Positions 16,100 to 23,378 of a stretch of 64,000 nucleotides of DNA are shown here, piece after piece. Under the pieces are notes generated by a model. The model worked only from the letters and a program-made list of their open reading frames with translations. It had not been told where the DNA came from and did not search any database. The stretch is from Pannonibacter anstelovis. GTDB lineage: Bacteria > Pseudomonadota > Alphaproteobacteria > Rhizobiales > Stappiaceae. A program made the position numbers and the translations under genes. The stretch lies in contig NZ_JBAKBF010000006.1 of the NCBI RefSeq assembly GCF_036881715.1, forward strand, positions 186,001-250,000, read 5' to 3'. Within the stretch, counting starts at the first letter, position 1; each line of letters opens with the position of its first letter.

Positions 16100-17152
16100 G
16101 TGAGCAACGCCACCCTGACCGGCCGCCGGGGCGCCCTTCCTGCCCGGCTCACTTCCCTGCTGTGGTTTGCCGCGACGATCGCACTGACCTTCCTCGGCCT
16201 GCTCGCAATCACCTTTGTCATCGGCCGCGTTGTGCCCATTGATCCGGTGCTGGCAGTCGTCGGTGACCGGGCGCCGAAGGAAGTCTATGATGCCGTGCGC
16301 CAGCAGATGGGTATTGATGATCCGCTGCTTGTCCAGTTCGCCCGTTACGTGGGCGATGTGCTGCAGGGCGATCTCGGCAAGGCGGTGACGACCTCGAATC
16401 CCGTGATCGAGGATCTGGCGCGAGTGTTTCCGGCCACATTCGAGATGGCAACGCTCGGCATCATCATCGGCGTTGCTATTGGCGTGCCGCTGGGCGTCTG
16501 GGCTGCCGCAAGGCAGGGCAGCGTCATCGACCAGATCATCCGCGTCATCGGTCTTGCCGGTTATGCTGTCCCTGCCTTCTGGCTGGGGCTTGCCGGTCTC
16601 GTGCTGTTTTACGCCAAGCTGCAATGGGTTGGCGGGCCGGGCCGGATCGACATCTTCCTTGATGGCATGGTGACGCCGCACACCGGGCTGCTGCTGGTGG
16701 ATAGCCTGATCGACGGCGACATGGACAGCTTCAAAAGCGCCTTCGCCCATATCATCCTGCCCGCCACCATCCTCGGCTTTTTCGCCCTCGCCTATATCGC
16801 CCGCATGACCCGCTCCTTCATGCTGGAGCAGCTGGGGCAGGAGTTCATCACGACGGCCCGTGTGAAGGGCGCGCCGGAGCGGGTGGTGATCTGGCGCCAC
16901 GCCTTCCGCCCGATCCGCGTGCAGCTGATCACCGTTATCGGCCTGTCCTACGCCGGATTGCTGGAAGGATCCGTGATGATCGAGACCGTATTCTCCTGGC
17001 CGGGCATCGGCAACTATCTCACCAACGCCCTGCTGAACGCCGACATGAATGCGGTGCTGGGTTCAACGCTGGTGATCGGTGCCGTCTTCATCTGCATCAA
17101 CAAGCTGTCTGATGCGCTCTATCTCCTTCTCGACCCGAGGGCCCGCGCATGA
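16100..17152 (+). CDS. Peptide-type ABC transporter permease (DppB family)
   Basis: 350 residues, BPD_transp_1 inner-membrane protein. Six membrane segments; the first is about residues 20-42 (SLLWFAATIALTFLGLLAITFVIG). The EAA-loop region, where the ATPase docks, is FITTARVKGAPERVVIWRHAFRP (about 252-274). GTG 16100 is preceded by AAGGAA six bases upstream; the frame is open further up through the operator region and not coding there. It starts a four-gene plus-strand operon with overlapping ATGA to the next gene. Confidence 0.92.
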   Translation: MSNATLTGRRGALPARLTSLLWFAATIALTFLGLLAITFVIGRVVPIDPVLAVVGDRAPKEVYDAVRQQMGIDDPLLVQFARYVGDVLQGDLGKAVTTSNPVIEDLARVFPATFEMATLGIIIGVAIGVPLGVWAAARQGSVIDQIIRVIGLAGYAVPAFWLGLAGLVLFYAKLQWVGGPGRIDIFLDGMVTPHTGLLLVDSLIDGDMDSFKSAFAHIILPATILGFFALAYIARMTRSFMLEQLGQEFITTARVKGAPERVVIWRHAFRPIRVQLITVIGLSYAGLLEGSVMIETVFSWPGIGNYLTNALLNADMNAVLGSTLVIGAVFICINKLSDALYLLLDPRARA

Positions 17153-18051
17153 GCTCGACCCGCGACTGGCTGCTGGACGAAACTCCCGCCACCCGCCTGC
17201 AGGCCCAGCTGGGCCAGGGCTACCGCACCTTGCGCGCGCTTCTGCGCAACCCGCTGACGGTGGTGGGGCTGGTGATCATCCTTGCACTGCTGCTGGCGGC
17301 CGCCTTCGCGCCGTGGATTGCGCCTTATGATCCCCTGCAGGGAGAACTGACAGCCCGCCTTATGCCTCCCTCCGCCGCCCACTGGATGGGCACGGATGAG
17401 CTGGGCCGTGACATCTTCAGCCGTGTCATTCACGGTGCCCGGATCACGCTGTTCATCGTGCTGCTGGTGGCCATCATTTCCGCGCCGCTCGGCCTCATCA
17501 TCGGGGCCATATCGGGCTATTTCGGCGGGGTAGCGGACCGGATCATGATGGGGCTCACGGATATCTTCCTGTCCATGCCCCGGCTGATCCTTGCCCTTGC
17601 CTTTGTCGCCGCCCTCGGACCCGGCATCGAGAATGCGGTGATAGCCATCGCCATCACCGCCTGGCCGGTCTATGCCCGCCTTGCCCGCGCTGAAACGCTG
17701 ACCATCCGCAAGGCGGAGTTCATCGCCGCGGTGCGGATGCAGGGGGCGGGCCACGGCCGCATCATCCTGCGCCACATCCTGCCGCTGTGCATGTCCTCCA
17801 CCATCGTCCGCGTCACGCTGGACATGGCGGGCATCATTCTGACCGCCGCAGGCCTCGGCTTCCTCGGCCTGGGCGCGCAGCCGCCGCTGCCCGAATGGGG
17901 GGCGATGATCTCCCGCGGACGGGCTTTCATTCTGGATCAGTGGTGGGTGGCCACCATGCCCGGCTTTGCCATCGTCATCGTCAGCCTCGGCTTCTGCCTC
18001 TTCGGCGATGGCCTGCGTGACGTGCTTGATCCGCGCCAGCGCACGAAATGA
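17149..18051 (+). CDS. Peptide-type ABC transporter permease (DppC family)
   Basis: 300 residues. N-terminal OppC_N-like helix (LTVVGLVIILALLLAAAFAPWIAPYDP), then the permease domain with GTDELGRDIFSRVIHGAR (about 79-96), the standard DppC hallmark, and the coupling loop FIAAVRMQGAGHGRIILRHILP (about 187-208). Pairs with the preceding permease to form the membrane channel. Overlaps it by 4 bp (ATGA); the ATPase gene begins 11 bp after this stop. Confidence 0.93.
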   Translation: MSSTRDWLLDETPATRLQAQLGQGYRTLRALLRNPLTVVGLVIILALLLAAAFAPWIAPYDPLQGELTARLMPPSAAHWMGTDELGRDIFSRVIHGARITLFIVLLVAIISAPLGLIIGAISGYFGGVADRIMMGLTDIFLSMPRLILALAFVAALGPGIENAVIAIAITAWPVYARLARAETLTIRKAEFIAAVRMQGAGHGRIILRHILPLCMSSTIVRVTLDMAGIILTAAGLGFLGLGAQPPLPEWGAMISRGRAFILDQWWVATMPGFAIVIVSLGFCLFGDGLRDVLDPRQRTK

Positions 18052-18061
18052 GGGACGGGTC

Positions 18062-18898
18062 ATGAGCACGCTTCTCGACGTTCAGAACCTCAAGGTCCGT
18101 TTCCCCACCGAACGCGGCGAGGTGGAGGTGGTTAAGGGCATCAGCTTCTCTCTGGGCCGCGAGCGGCTTGGCATCGTGGGTGAATCCGGCTCCGGCAAGT
18201 CCATGACAGGCCGGTCCATCATGGGTCTGATTGGTCATCCGGGCCGCGTCACCGCAGACCGGATGGTGTTTGACGGCATTGACCTTACGAAGACCGGTGA
18301 GGCCGGATACCGCCGCCTGCGCGGGGCGCGCATGTCCATGGTGATGCAGGACCCGAAGTTCTCGCTAAACCCGGTTATGCGCATCGGTGAGCAGATCGGC
18401 GAAGCCCTCGCCTTCCATGCCCGGATAAGCGCGAAAGCCCGCAAGACAAAGGTTCTGGAAGCACTGGAAGCGGTGCGGATCAACGATCCGGAGCGGGTCT
18501 ATGCGCTTTATCCGCATGAAGTTTCCGGCGGCATGGGCCAGCGGGTGATGATCGCCATGATGGTGATCCTTGAGCCGGACCTGATGATTGCCGACGAGCC
18601 GACCTCGGCGCTGGATGTGTCCGTCCGCGCGCAGGTGCTGGAAATCATGGACGATCTCGTCCGCCGCCGCGGCATGGGACTGATGCTGATCAGCCACGAC
18701 CTCAACATGGTCTCGCACTGGTGCGACCGCATCCTTGTCATGTTCAACGGCGAAATCGTCGAGGAATGTGCTGCTGGCAAGCTGCATGAGGCGAAGCACC
18801 CCTACACGCAAGGGCTCATCGCTTCCCTGCCCCGCCTCAATGAGACCCGCGAGCGCCTGCCCGTGCTCGACCGCGCCGCACTGGAGAAACTGGCATGA
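18062..18898 (+). CDS. Peptide-type ABC transporter ATPase (DppD family)
   Basis: 278 residues. Walker A GESGSGKS at 40-47, Q-loop QDPKFSLNP, signature VSGGMGQR, Walker B LMIADEPTSALD and the switch His in LISHDLNM. About 50 residues shorter than classic DppD (about 330) because the C-terminal oligopeptide-binding extension (oligo_HPY, sometimes carrying an Fe-S cluster) is only partly present (HPYTQGLIASLPRLNETR). Works with the next gene as a heterodimer that drives import. The following ATPase overlaps it by 4 bp. Confidence 0.93.
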   Translation: MSTLLDVQNLKVRFPTERGEVEVVKGISFSLGRERLGIVGESGSGKSMTGRSIMGLIGHPGRVTADRMVFDGIDLTKTGEAGYRRLRGARMSMVMQDPKFSLNPVMRIGEQIGEALAFHARISAKARKTKVLEALEAVRINDPERVYALYPHEVSGGMGQRVMIAMMVILEPDLMIADEPTSALDVSVRAQVLEIMDDLVRRRGMGLMLISHDLNMVSHWCDRILVMFNGEIVEECAAGKLHEAKHPYTQGLIASLPRLNETRERLPVLDRAALEKLA

Positions 18899-19623
18899 TC
18901 GGCGTTGAAGGCCTCACGGTTGTCTACGGCAACACGGCAGTGGTTCGGGATGTCAGCTTCTCCGTCGCCACCGGCGAGAGTTTTGCGCTCGTAGGAGAAT
19001 CGGGCTCCGGCAAGTCCACCATCCTGAAGGCACTTGCCGGACAGGTGGACAGCTGGTCCGGCGCGCTGACGCTCAGCGGCCTGCCGCTCGGCCACAAACG
19101 CACCAAGGCGATGATGCGCCACGTGCAGATGGTGTTTCAGGACCCCTACGGCTCGCTCCATCCGCGCAAGACGGTGGATGATACCTTGAGTGAACCGCTG
19201 GCGATCCATGGGCTTGGTGACCGGGACCAGCGCGTTCTGTCCATGCTGGATGCCGTCGGCCTTGCCCGCAAGTTCCGCTTCCGCCTGCCGCATCAACTCT
19301 CCGGCGGCCAGCGCCAGCGCGTTGCCATCGCCCGTGCCCTGATGCTTGAGCCGGAGCTGCTGCTGCTTGACGAGCCGACCTCGGCGCTCGACGTGTCAGT
19401 GCAGGCGGAAATCCTCAACCTGCTGAAGTCCTTGCGCGAGGAGCGCGGCCTCACCTATCTGCTCGTCACGCACGATCTGCCGGTGGTTTCCTTCCTCTGC
19501 GACCGGCTGGGTGTGCTGCGCCATGGCCAGCTGGAGGAAATTGCGCCAGTCTCGGCGCTTAAGGCGGGCGCGCTGACCAGTGCCTATGGCCGCGAACTGA
19601 TGGAGCGCAGCGAGGCGTTCTGA
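18895..19623 (+). CDS. Peptide-type ABC transporter ATPase (DppF family)
   Basis: 242 residues, the second ATPase. Walker A GESGSGKS at 34-41, Q-loop QDPYGSLHPRKTV, signature LSGGQRQRVAIARAL, Walker B LLLLDEPTSALDVS, switch LLVTHDL. The C-terminal oligopeptide extension found in DppF (total about 330) is absent, as in NikE-like subunits. Last gene of the operon; its 3' end overlaps the 3' end of the convergent GlxA-type regulator by 40 bp (19584-19623). Confidence 0.93.
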   Translation: MIGVEGLTVVYGNTAVVRDVSFSVATGESFALVGESGSGKSTILKALAGQVDSWSGALTLSGLPLGHKRTKAMMRHVQMVFQDPYGSLHPRKTVDDTLSEPLAIHGLGDRDQRVLSMLDAVGLARKFRFRLPHQLSGGQRQRVAIARALMLEPELLLLDEPTSALDVSVQAEILNLLKSLREERGLTYLLVTHDLPVVSFLCDRLGVLRHGQLEEIAPVSALKAGALTSAYGRELMERSEAF

Positions 19624-20624
19624 GAAGCTTCCTCTGACGCTGGACTAATGGAGCCTTGAAACTCCGCACGGTAACGTGAAGGCGGCACGGTCATGATCCG
19701 GCGGAAATGCAGGCGGAAGGTTTCCGGCGCACCGAAGCCGCAGCGGGCGGCGATGGCGTCGATGCTCTCGCTGCTTGCCTCCAGCAGATTGCAGGCATGG
19801 CGGATGCGGGCGCGGATCAGCCAGTCGAGCGGCGCTAGGCCGGTGGCATCGCGGAAGCGGCGGCTGAGGGTGCGCAGGCTGCAACAGGCGGCATCCGCCA
19901 TGCGCTGCAAATCCCACTCCTGGTCCAGTTCCCGCTCGATCCGCTCCAGCAGCGGCGCGAGCGAGCCTTGAGGAAAACGGGCAACGGGCCTTGGCACGAA
20001 CTGCGCCTGCCCACCCTCCCGCTGCGCCGGAACCACAAGGCTGCGGGCCAGCGCATTGGCCGCCTGCCAGCCGAAATCCCGGCGGACCAGCGACAGGGAA
20101 AGGTCGATCCCGGCAGCAGACCCCGCCGCCGTCAGCACGTTACCGTCTTCCACGAACAGCACGTCCTCGACGATGTCAGAGGCAGGCGCCACCCGGCGCA
20201 GGTCCGGGATGTAGCGCCAGTGCGTCGTCGCTCTGCGTCCATCCAGCAATCCCGCCGCCGCCAGCAGAAAGGCACCGCTGCAGAAAGTCACCAGCCGCGC
20301 ACCTCGTGCATGCGCTGTCTGAAGCCTTTGCTTCAGGCCGTGCGGCAGCCGGTGGTCACGCCCCGGCCAGCCGGGCACGAGGATGATATCCGCCTCATCA
20401 ACGAGGCTCAGCGGCGCGTCTGCCCGCACTGAAACGCCGCCGCTGGCGGAGACGGTCTCCATCTCCACCGCGACAGCGGCAAAGCGATACCACGGCCCCT
20501 CCACCTCCGGCTTTTTGGATGCGAAAACCTCCGTGCAGATGGAAAATTCAAAGAGGCTTAGCCCCTCATAGACCAGCGCCACCGCCAGCGGTGCCTGCTC
20601 TGCCCCTTGCTCCTGAACACCCAT
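19584..20624 (-). CDS. GlxA/FtrA-family AraC-type regulator with DJ-1/PfpI domain
   Basis: 346 residues. The N-terminal DJ-1/PfpI-like domain (LAVALVYEGLSLFEFSICTEVF at the start; VTFCSGAFLLAAAGLL is the nucleophile-elbow region) probably senses a ligand. The C-terminal AraC domain has two HTH units (LQRMADAACCSLRTLSRRFRDATG and IDAIAARCGFGAPETFRLHFRR). Matches the FtrA type. ATG 20624 follows AGAGGG; a GTG six codons upstream is less likely. It is divergent from the rhodanese gene (145-bp gap), a pairing that recurs in proteobacteria, so the rhodanese is the probable target. Convergent overlap with the ABC ATPase is noted there. Confidence 0.88.
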   Translation of the reverse strand: MGVQEQGAEQAPLAVALVYEGLSLFEFSICTEVFASKKPEVEGPWYRFAAVAVEMETVSASGGVSVRADAPLSLVDEADIILVPGWPGRDHRLPHGLKQRLQTAHARGARLVTFCSGAFLLAAAGLLDGRRATTHWRYIPDLRRVAPASDIVEDVLFVEDGNVLTAAGSAAGIDLSLSLVRRDFGWQAANALARSLVVPAQREGGQAQFVPRPVARFPQGSLAPLLERIERELDQEWDLQRMADAACCSLRTLSRRFRDATGLAPLDWLIRARIRHACNLLEASSESIDAIAARCGFGAPETFRLHFRRIMTVPPSRYRAEFQGSISPASEEASQNASLRSISSRP

Positions 20625-20769
20625 GACGCCCTCTTTGATCACTTGGCATGATCCTACCGGACAATGGCATTCAGGCCAATGGTGACGAAACGGATTTCCA
20701 GCGATCTTCAGCCCATCGCAGCCCGGCCCGCCGCAGACACAGGTGCCGGAGAAACACGAGGATGAGACG

Positions 20770-21207
20770 ATGCCCAGTTCCGTGACCCAGTTCCCCGCCG
20801 CCCCTTCCGCCGAGGCTCTTGCCCATTTCGAGGCACGGCTTGGCTTTGAGACCGATTGCTGGGACGTGCATCACGCCCTTGCAACGGGACAGCAGGACTT
20901 TGTGCTTCTGGATGTGCGCAGCCCAGCGCTTTACGAAAGCGGCCATCTGCCCGGCGCGCTCAACCTGCCGCATGGCAAGATGACGGAGCGGCGGATGGCG
21001 GAGTTTCCGGCAGGCTCGCTTTTCGTCGTCTATTGCGCCGGGCCGCATTGCAACGGCGCCAACAAGGCCGCCGTCCGCCTCGCCCGGCTCGGCCTGCCGG
21101 TGAAGGAACTCATCGGCGGCGTCACCGGCTGGCTGGATGAAGGCTTTGCGCTGGCAAAGGGCATAGAGCCAGGCAGCGTTGCGGAGCTGGAGGGGGCGGT
21201 GGTTTGA
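20770..21207 (+). CDS. Rhodanese-like sulfurtransferase
   Basis: 145-residue single rhodanese domain: QQDFVLLDVRSPALYESGHLPGALNLP, then the active-site loop VVYCAGPHCNGANKA with Cys89. The CxGPxCN loop is the variant seen in rhodanese proteins paired with FtrA-type regulators. It would transfer sulfane sulfur to a thiophilic acceptor; the physiological substrate is unknown. ATG 20770 has a GAGG site nine bases upstream. In-frame GTG at 20743 is an alternative. Confidence 0.88.
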   Translation: MPSSVTQFPAAPSAEALAHFEARLGFETDCWDVHHALATGQQDFVLLDVRSPALYESGHLPGALNLPHGKMTERRMAEFPAGSLFVVYCAGPHCNGANKAAVRLARLGLPVKELIGGVTGWLDEGFALAKGIEPGSVAELEGAVV

Positions 21208-21265
21208 GGACAAACGGCCCCGCAAGGCCAACAGCAAGTCAGGACATATCTTGCAGGCAGCACCT

Positions 21266-21426
21266 CCCTTACAGGTCCCGGCACAAGGCCGGGACGGTAC
21301 GGTGAGGATGCCAGAGCAATATGCCCCCAACGCAGTGCCGCATGGCTTAGGGCAAGCGAGTTGAACTGGCTCCAATAGAATAGACACTCCCTGCGCCGTC
21401 CCGGCCTTGTGCCGGGACCTGTAAGG
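21266..21426. repeat. Pair of inverted 31-bp palindromic repeats
   Basis: Copy 1 (21266-21297) reads CCCTTACAGGTCCCGGCACAA then GGCCGGGACG (split here); copy 2 (21396-21426) is its exact reverse complement. The core CCCGGCACAAGGCCGGG is itself a hairpin. The two copies are 98 bp apart in the otherwise empty gap between the rhodanese and the riboflavin transporter. A third copy is at 62076-62102. Confidence 0.8.
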
Positions 21427-21500
21427 GGCGCACTTTCACTTGACCTTTGCGGTACATTTCAACCGCTTTAACCGGCTGGACAGGCAGACTTGAGCCGCCT

Positions 21501-22403
21501 TCACGCCGCCTGTGCGGTAAGGCGGCCTGAGCGTTTTTCGTCGGCCAGAACGAGGAACGACCCGGCGAGGATGAGCGCTGCACCGGGCCAGAGGTAGCCT
21601 TCCGGTGCGAAGCCGAAGGCGAGCCAGCCGGCGAGGATGTTCAGCGGCAGTTTCAGGTGGTCGAAGGGCTGCACGAAGGCGGCGTCTGCGCGGGCATAGG
21701 CCAGCGTCAGCAGATAGTTGGCGCTGACGGTGAAGAGCCCGGCGCCCAGCGCCAGACCAATGCCCCAGCCCTGCGGCAGCACCGTGCCACCATCGGCCAG
21801 CGCCATAAGTGCATTGGCAGGCGTCAGCAGCATCAGGAGGAAGAGGGTCACCGTTTCAGGCTCTTCCTCGCCGGTCAGGCGCTTGGTAACAAGCGACGCC
21901 CCGCCCCAGAGAGCAGCCGCCAGAACCGGCAGAAGGCTCGCCAGCACGAAGTCATCGGACCAGGGCGCCAGCAGGATCATGCCGCCGGCAAAGCCGGTGA
22001 GCGTTGCCAGCCAGCGCAGCGGGCTGACGGCTTCGCCCAGAAACAGCCGCGCCCCGGCGATAACGAAGAAGGGCGAGGTCATCACCAGCGCGATGGCCTG
22101 CCAGATGGGCACATGGGCCAGACCGAAGGCCCAGGCCTGCACACCACCAACGGCCAGCACAACCCGCAGGGCATGCAGGCCGGGACGGCGCATGGTGAAG
22201 CGCCTCAACCCGCCGCGCAGCACCAGCGGCAGGGCAAAAACGAAGGCGACAAAATACTGCCAGAAAGCCGCGCTTGAGGCAGGCAGCCCGTGCAGCATCG
22301 TCGCGCCCTGCAGGCACAGATTGACGATGGCAAAGGACGCCCCTGCCCCCACCATACAGGCGGCGGCCGCAAGCGGCTGGCGTGAATAGGTATTTGCGGA
22401 CAT
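21501..22403 (-). CDS. ribN: EamA-family riboflavin transporter RibN
   Basis: 300-residue inner-membrane protein with ten hydrophobic segments in two EamA repeats (ACMVGAGASFAIVNLCLQGA to LVLADEKR). The call as riboflavin transporter rests on an FMN riboswitch just upstream (22500-22655), because RibN transporters of Rhizobium, Ochrobactrum and Vibrio belong to the EamA family and are controlled by that riboswitch. The ATG at 22403 has TTGGAG upstream; an open frame continues into the riboswitch and is not coding there. Regulation: FMN binding should lower expression. Family evidence is good, substrate inferred from the riboswitch. Confidence 0.9.
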   Translation of the reverse strand: MSANTYSRQPLAAAACMVGAGASFAIVNLCLQGATMLHGLPASSAAFWQYFVAFVFALPLVLRGGLRRFTMRRPGLHALRVVLAVGGVQAWAFGLAHVPIWQAIALVMTSPFFVIAGARLFLGEAVSPLRWLATLTGFAGGMILLAPWSDDFVLASLLPVLAAALWGGASLVTKRLTGEEEPETVTLFLLMLLTPANALMALADGGTVLPQGWGIGLALGAGLFTVSANYLLTLAYARADAAFVQPFDHLKLPLNILAGWLAFGFAPEGYLWPGAALILAGSFLVLADEKRSGRLTAQAA

Positions 22404-22499
22404 GCACGGCGCTCCAACGCTGTCGTCATGTCCCCGGGGACAATCATGCGCATGGCAAACCGCACCCGTTTGCGGCGGGCGGGCCAGCTGGCGCACAAG

Positions 22500-22655
22500 C
22501 TCTCTTTCATCCGGACTATACCGTCGGCTCCGGCATCGCACCGGATCTGCTGACCCTCTCCGGCAAACCGGAGAGGCGCTCGCGGGCTCCAGACAGAAAC
22601 AAGCCTGCCTGATACCGCCGGTGGGGAATTGCACCCCGCCCCGAGAACTTCTGTG
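22500..22655 (-). promoter_or_regulatory. FMN riboswitch (RFN element) upstream of ribN
   Basis: On the minus strand the conserved RFN blocks follow in order: GGGGCGGGGTGCAATTCCCC, ACCGGCGGTA, AGCCCGCGAGCGCC, a P-stem CTCTCCGGTTTGCCGGAGAG, GGTCAGCAGATCCGGTG, CGATGCCGGAGCCGACGGTA and TAGTCCGGATGAAAGAG. These are the hallmarks of the six-armed FMN aptamer. About 97 nt separate it from the ribN start; there is no terminator with a T-run, so control is probably at translation initiation. The leader contains a perfect TGTCCCCGGGGACA palindrome (22429-22442). Confidence 0.97.
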
Positions 22656-22712
22656 CCAAGGCATAGACCCGCTTGCCCCTATGGCGCAAGAGGTCATGCC
22701 CGTATTTTTCAG

Positions 22713-23378
22713 TCAGACTGAAAGCCAGCTCCCGATACCGGCAGGTTCGGCGGCGATCAGGGCAGGCTTCTCCGCCTCCAGCTCCTCGCGCGAGCCGTAG
22801 CCCCAGAGCACGCCAATGCTGCGCAAGCCGTTGGCATTGGCGCCGATCAGGTCATGCTTGCGGTCACCGATCATGACGCACTGCTCCGGTGAACGCCCTT
22901 CCTCGGCGAGAAGATAGGCAATCAGCTCCGCCTTGGCCGAACGGGTGCCGTCCAGCTCCGAGCCATAGACGCGGATGAAATCCGGCATCAGGCCGAAATG
23001 CTCGACGATCTTGCCGGCATAGGCGTGAGGTTTGGAGGTCGCGACATAAAGCGAGAAACCAGCTTCAGACAAATTGCGGGTCAGCGGCGCGATGCCCGTA
23101 ATCAGCTCGTTCTCGTAAAGTCCGGTGACCGTGTAGCGCTCGCGGTAGAGCGCCACGGCCCGGTCCAGCAGCTCCTTGTCGCTGCTGTTGAGAAGGACGG
23201 CGAAACTGTCCCACAGCGGCGGGCCGATGCACCAGCCGAGCTCTTCGGCTGGCGGCACAACGGCGCCAAGGGCTGCAAGGGCATGCTGGATGGACCGCGT
23301 GATCCCGGCAAAAGGATCGGTCAGGGTCCCGTCCAGATCGAACAGGACCGTATCGATCCCGCCAGAGGACTGCGTCAT
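22713..23378 (-). CDS. HAD-family hydrolase, phosphoglycolate-phosphatase-like
   Basis: 221 residues. HAD motifs: VLFDLDGTLTDP (Asp14, Asp16), VATSKPH, then MIGDRKHDLIGA, with a cap of about 80 residues between motifs I and II (subfamily C1-type, gph-like). Phosphatase on a small phosphorylated substrate. Its ATG overlaps the stop of pccA by 4 bp, so it is cotranslated with the propionyl-CoA carboxylase alpha subunit. The substrate is not evident. It could remove a damaged phosphorylated metabolite. Its stop is 58 bp before the ribN riboswitch. Confidence 0.85.
   Translation of the reverse strand: MTQSSGGIDTVLFDLDGTLTDPFAGITRSIQHALAALGAVVPPAEELGWCIGPPLWDSFAVLLNSSDKELLDRAVALYRERYTVTGLYENELITGIAPLTRNLSEAGFSLYVATSKPHAYAGKIVEHFGLMPDFIRVYGSELDGTRSAKAELIAYLLAEEGRSPEQCVMIGDRKHDLIGANANGLRSIGVLWGYGSREELEAEKPALIAAEPAGIGSWLSV

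Noticed and set aside
22205..22510. Minus-strand frame starting inside the FMN aptamer (GGATGAAAG)
   Set aside because: The ATG is part of the conserved riboswitch sequence and the frame is not that of ribN.
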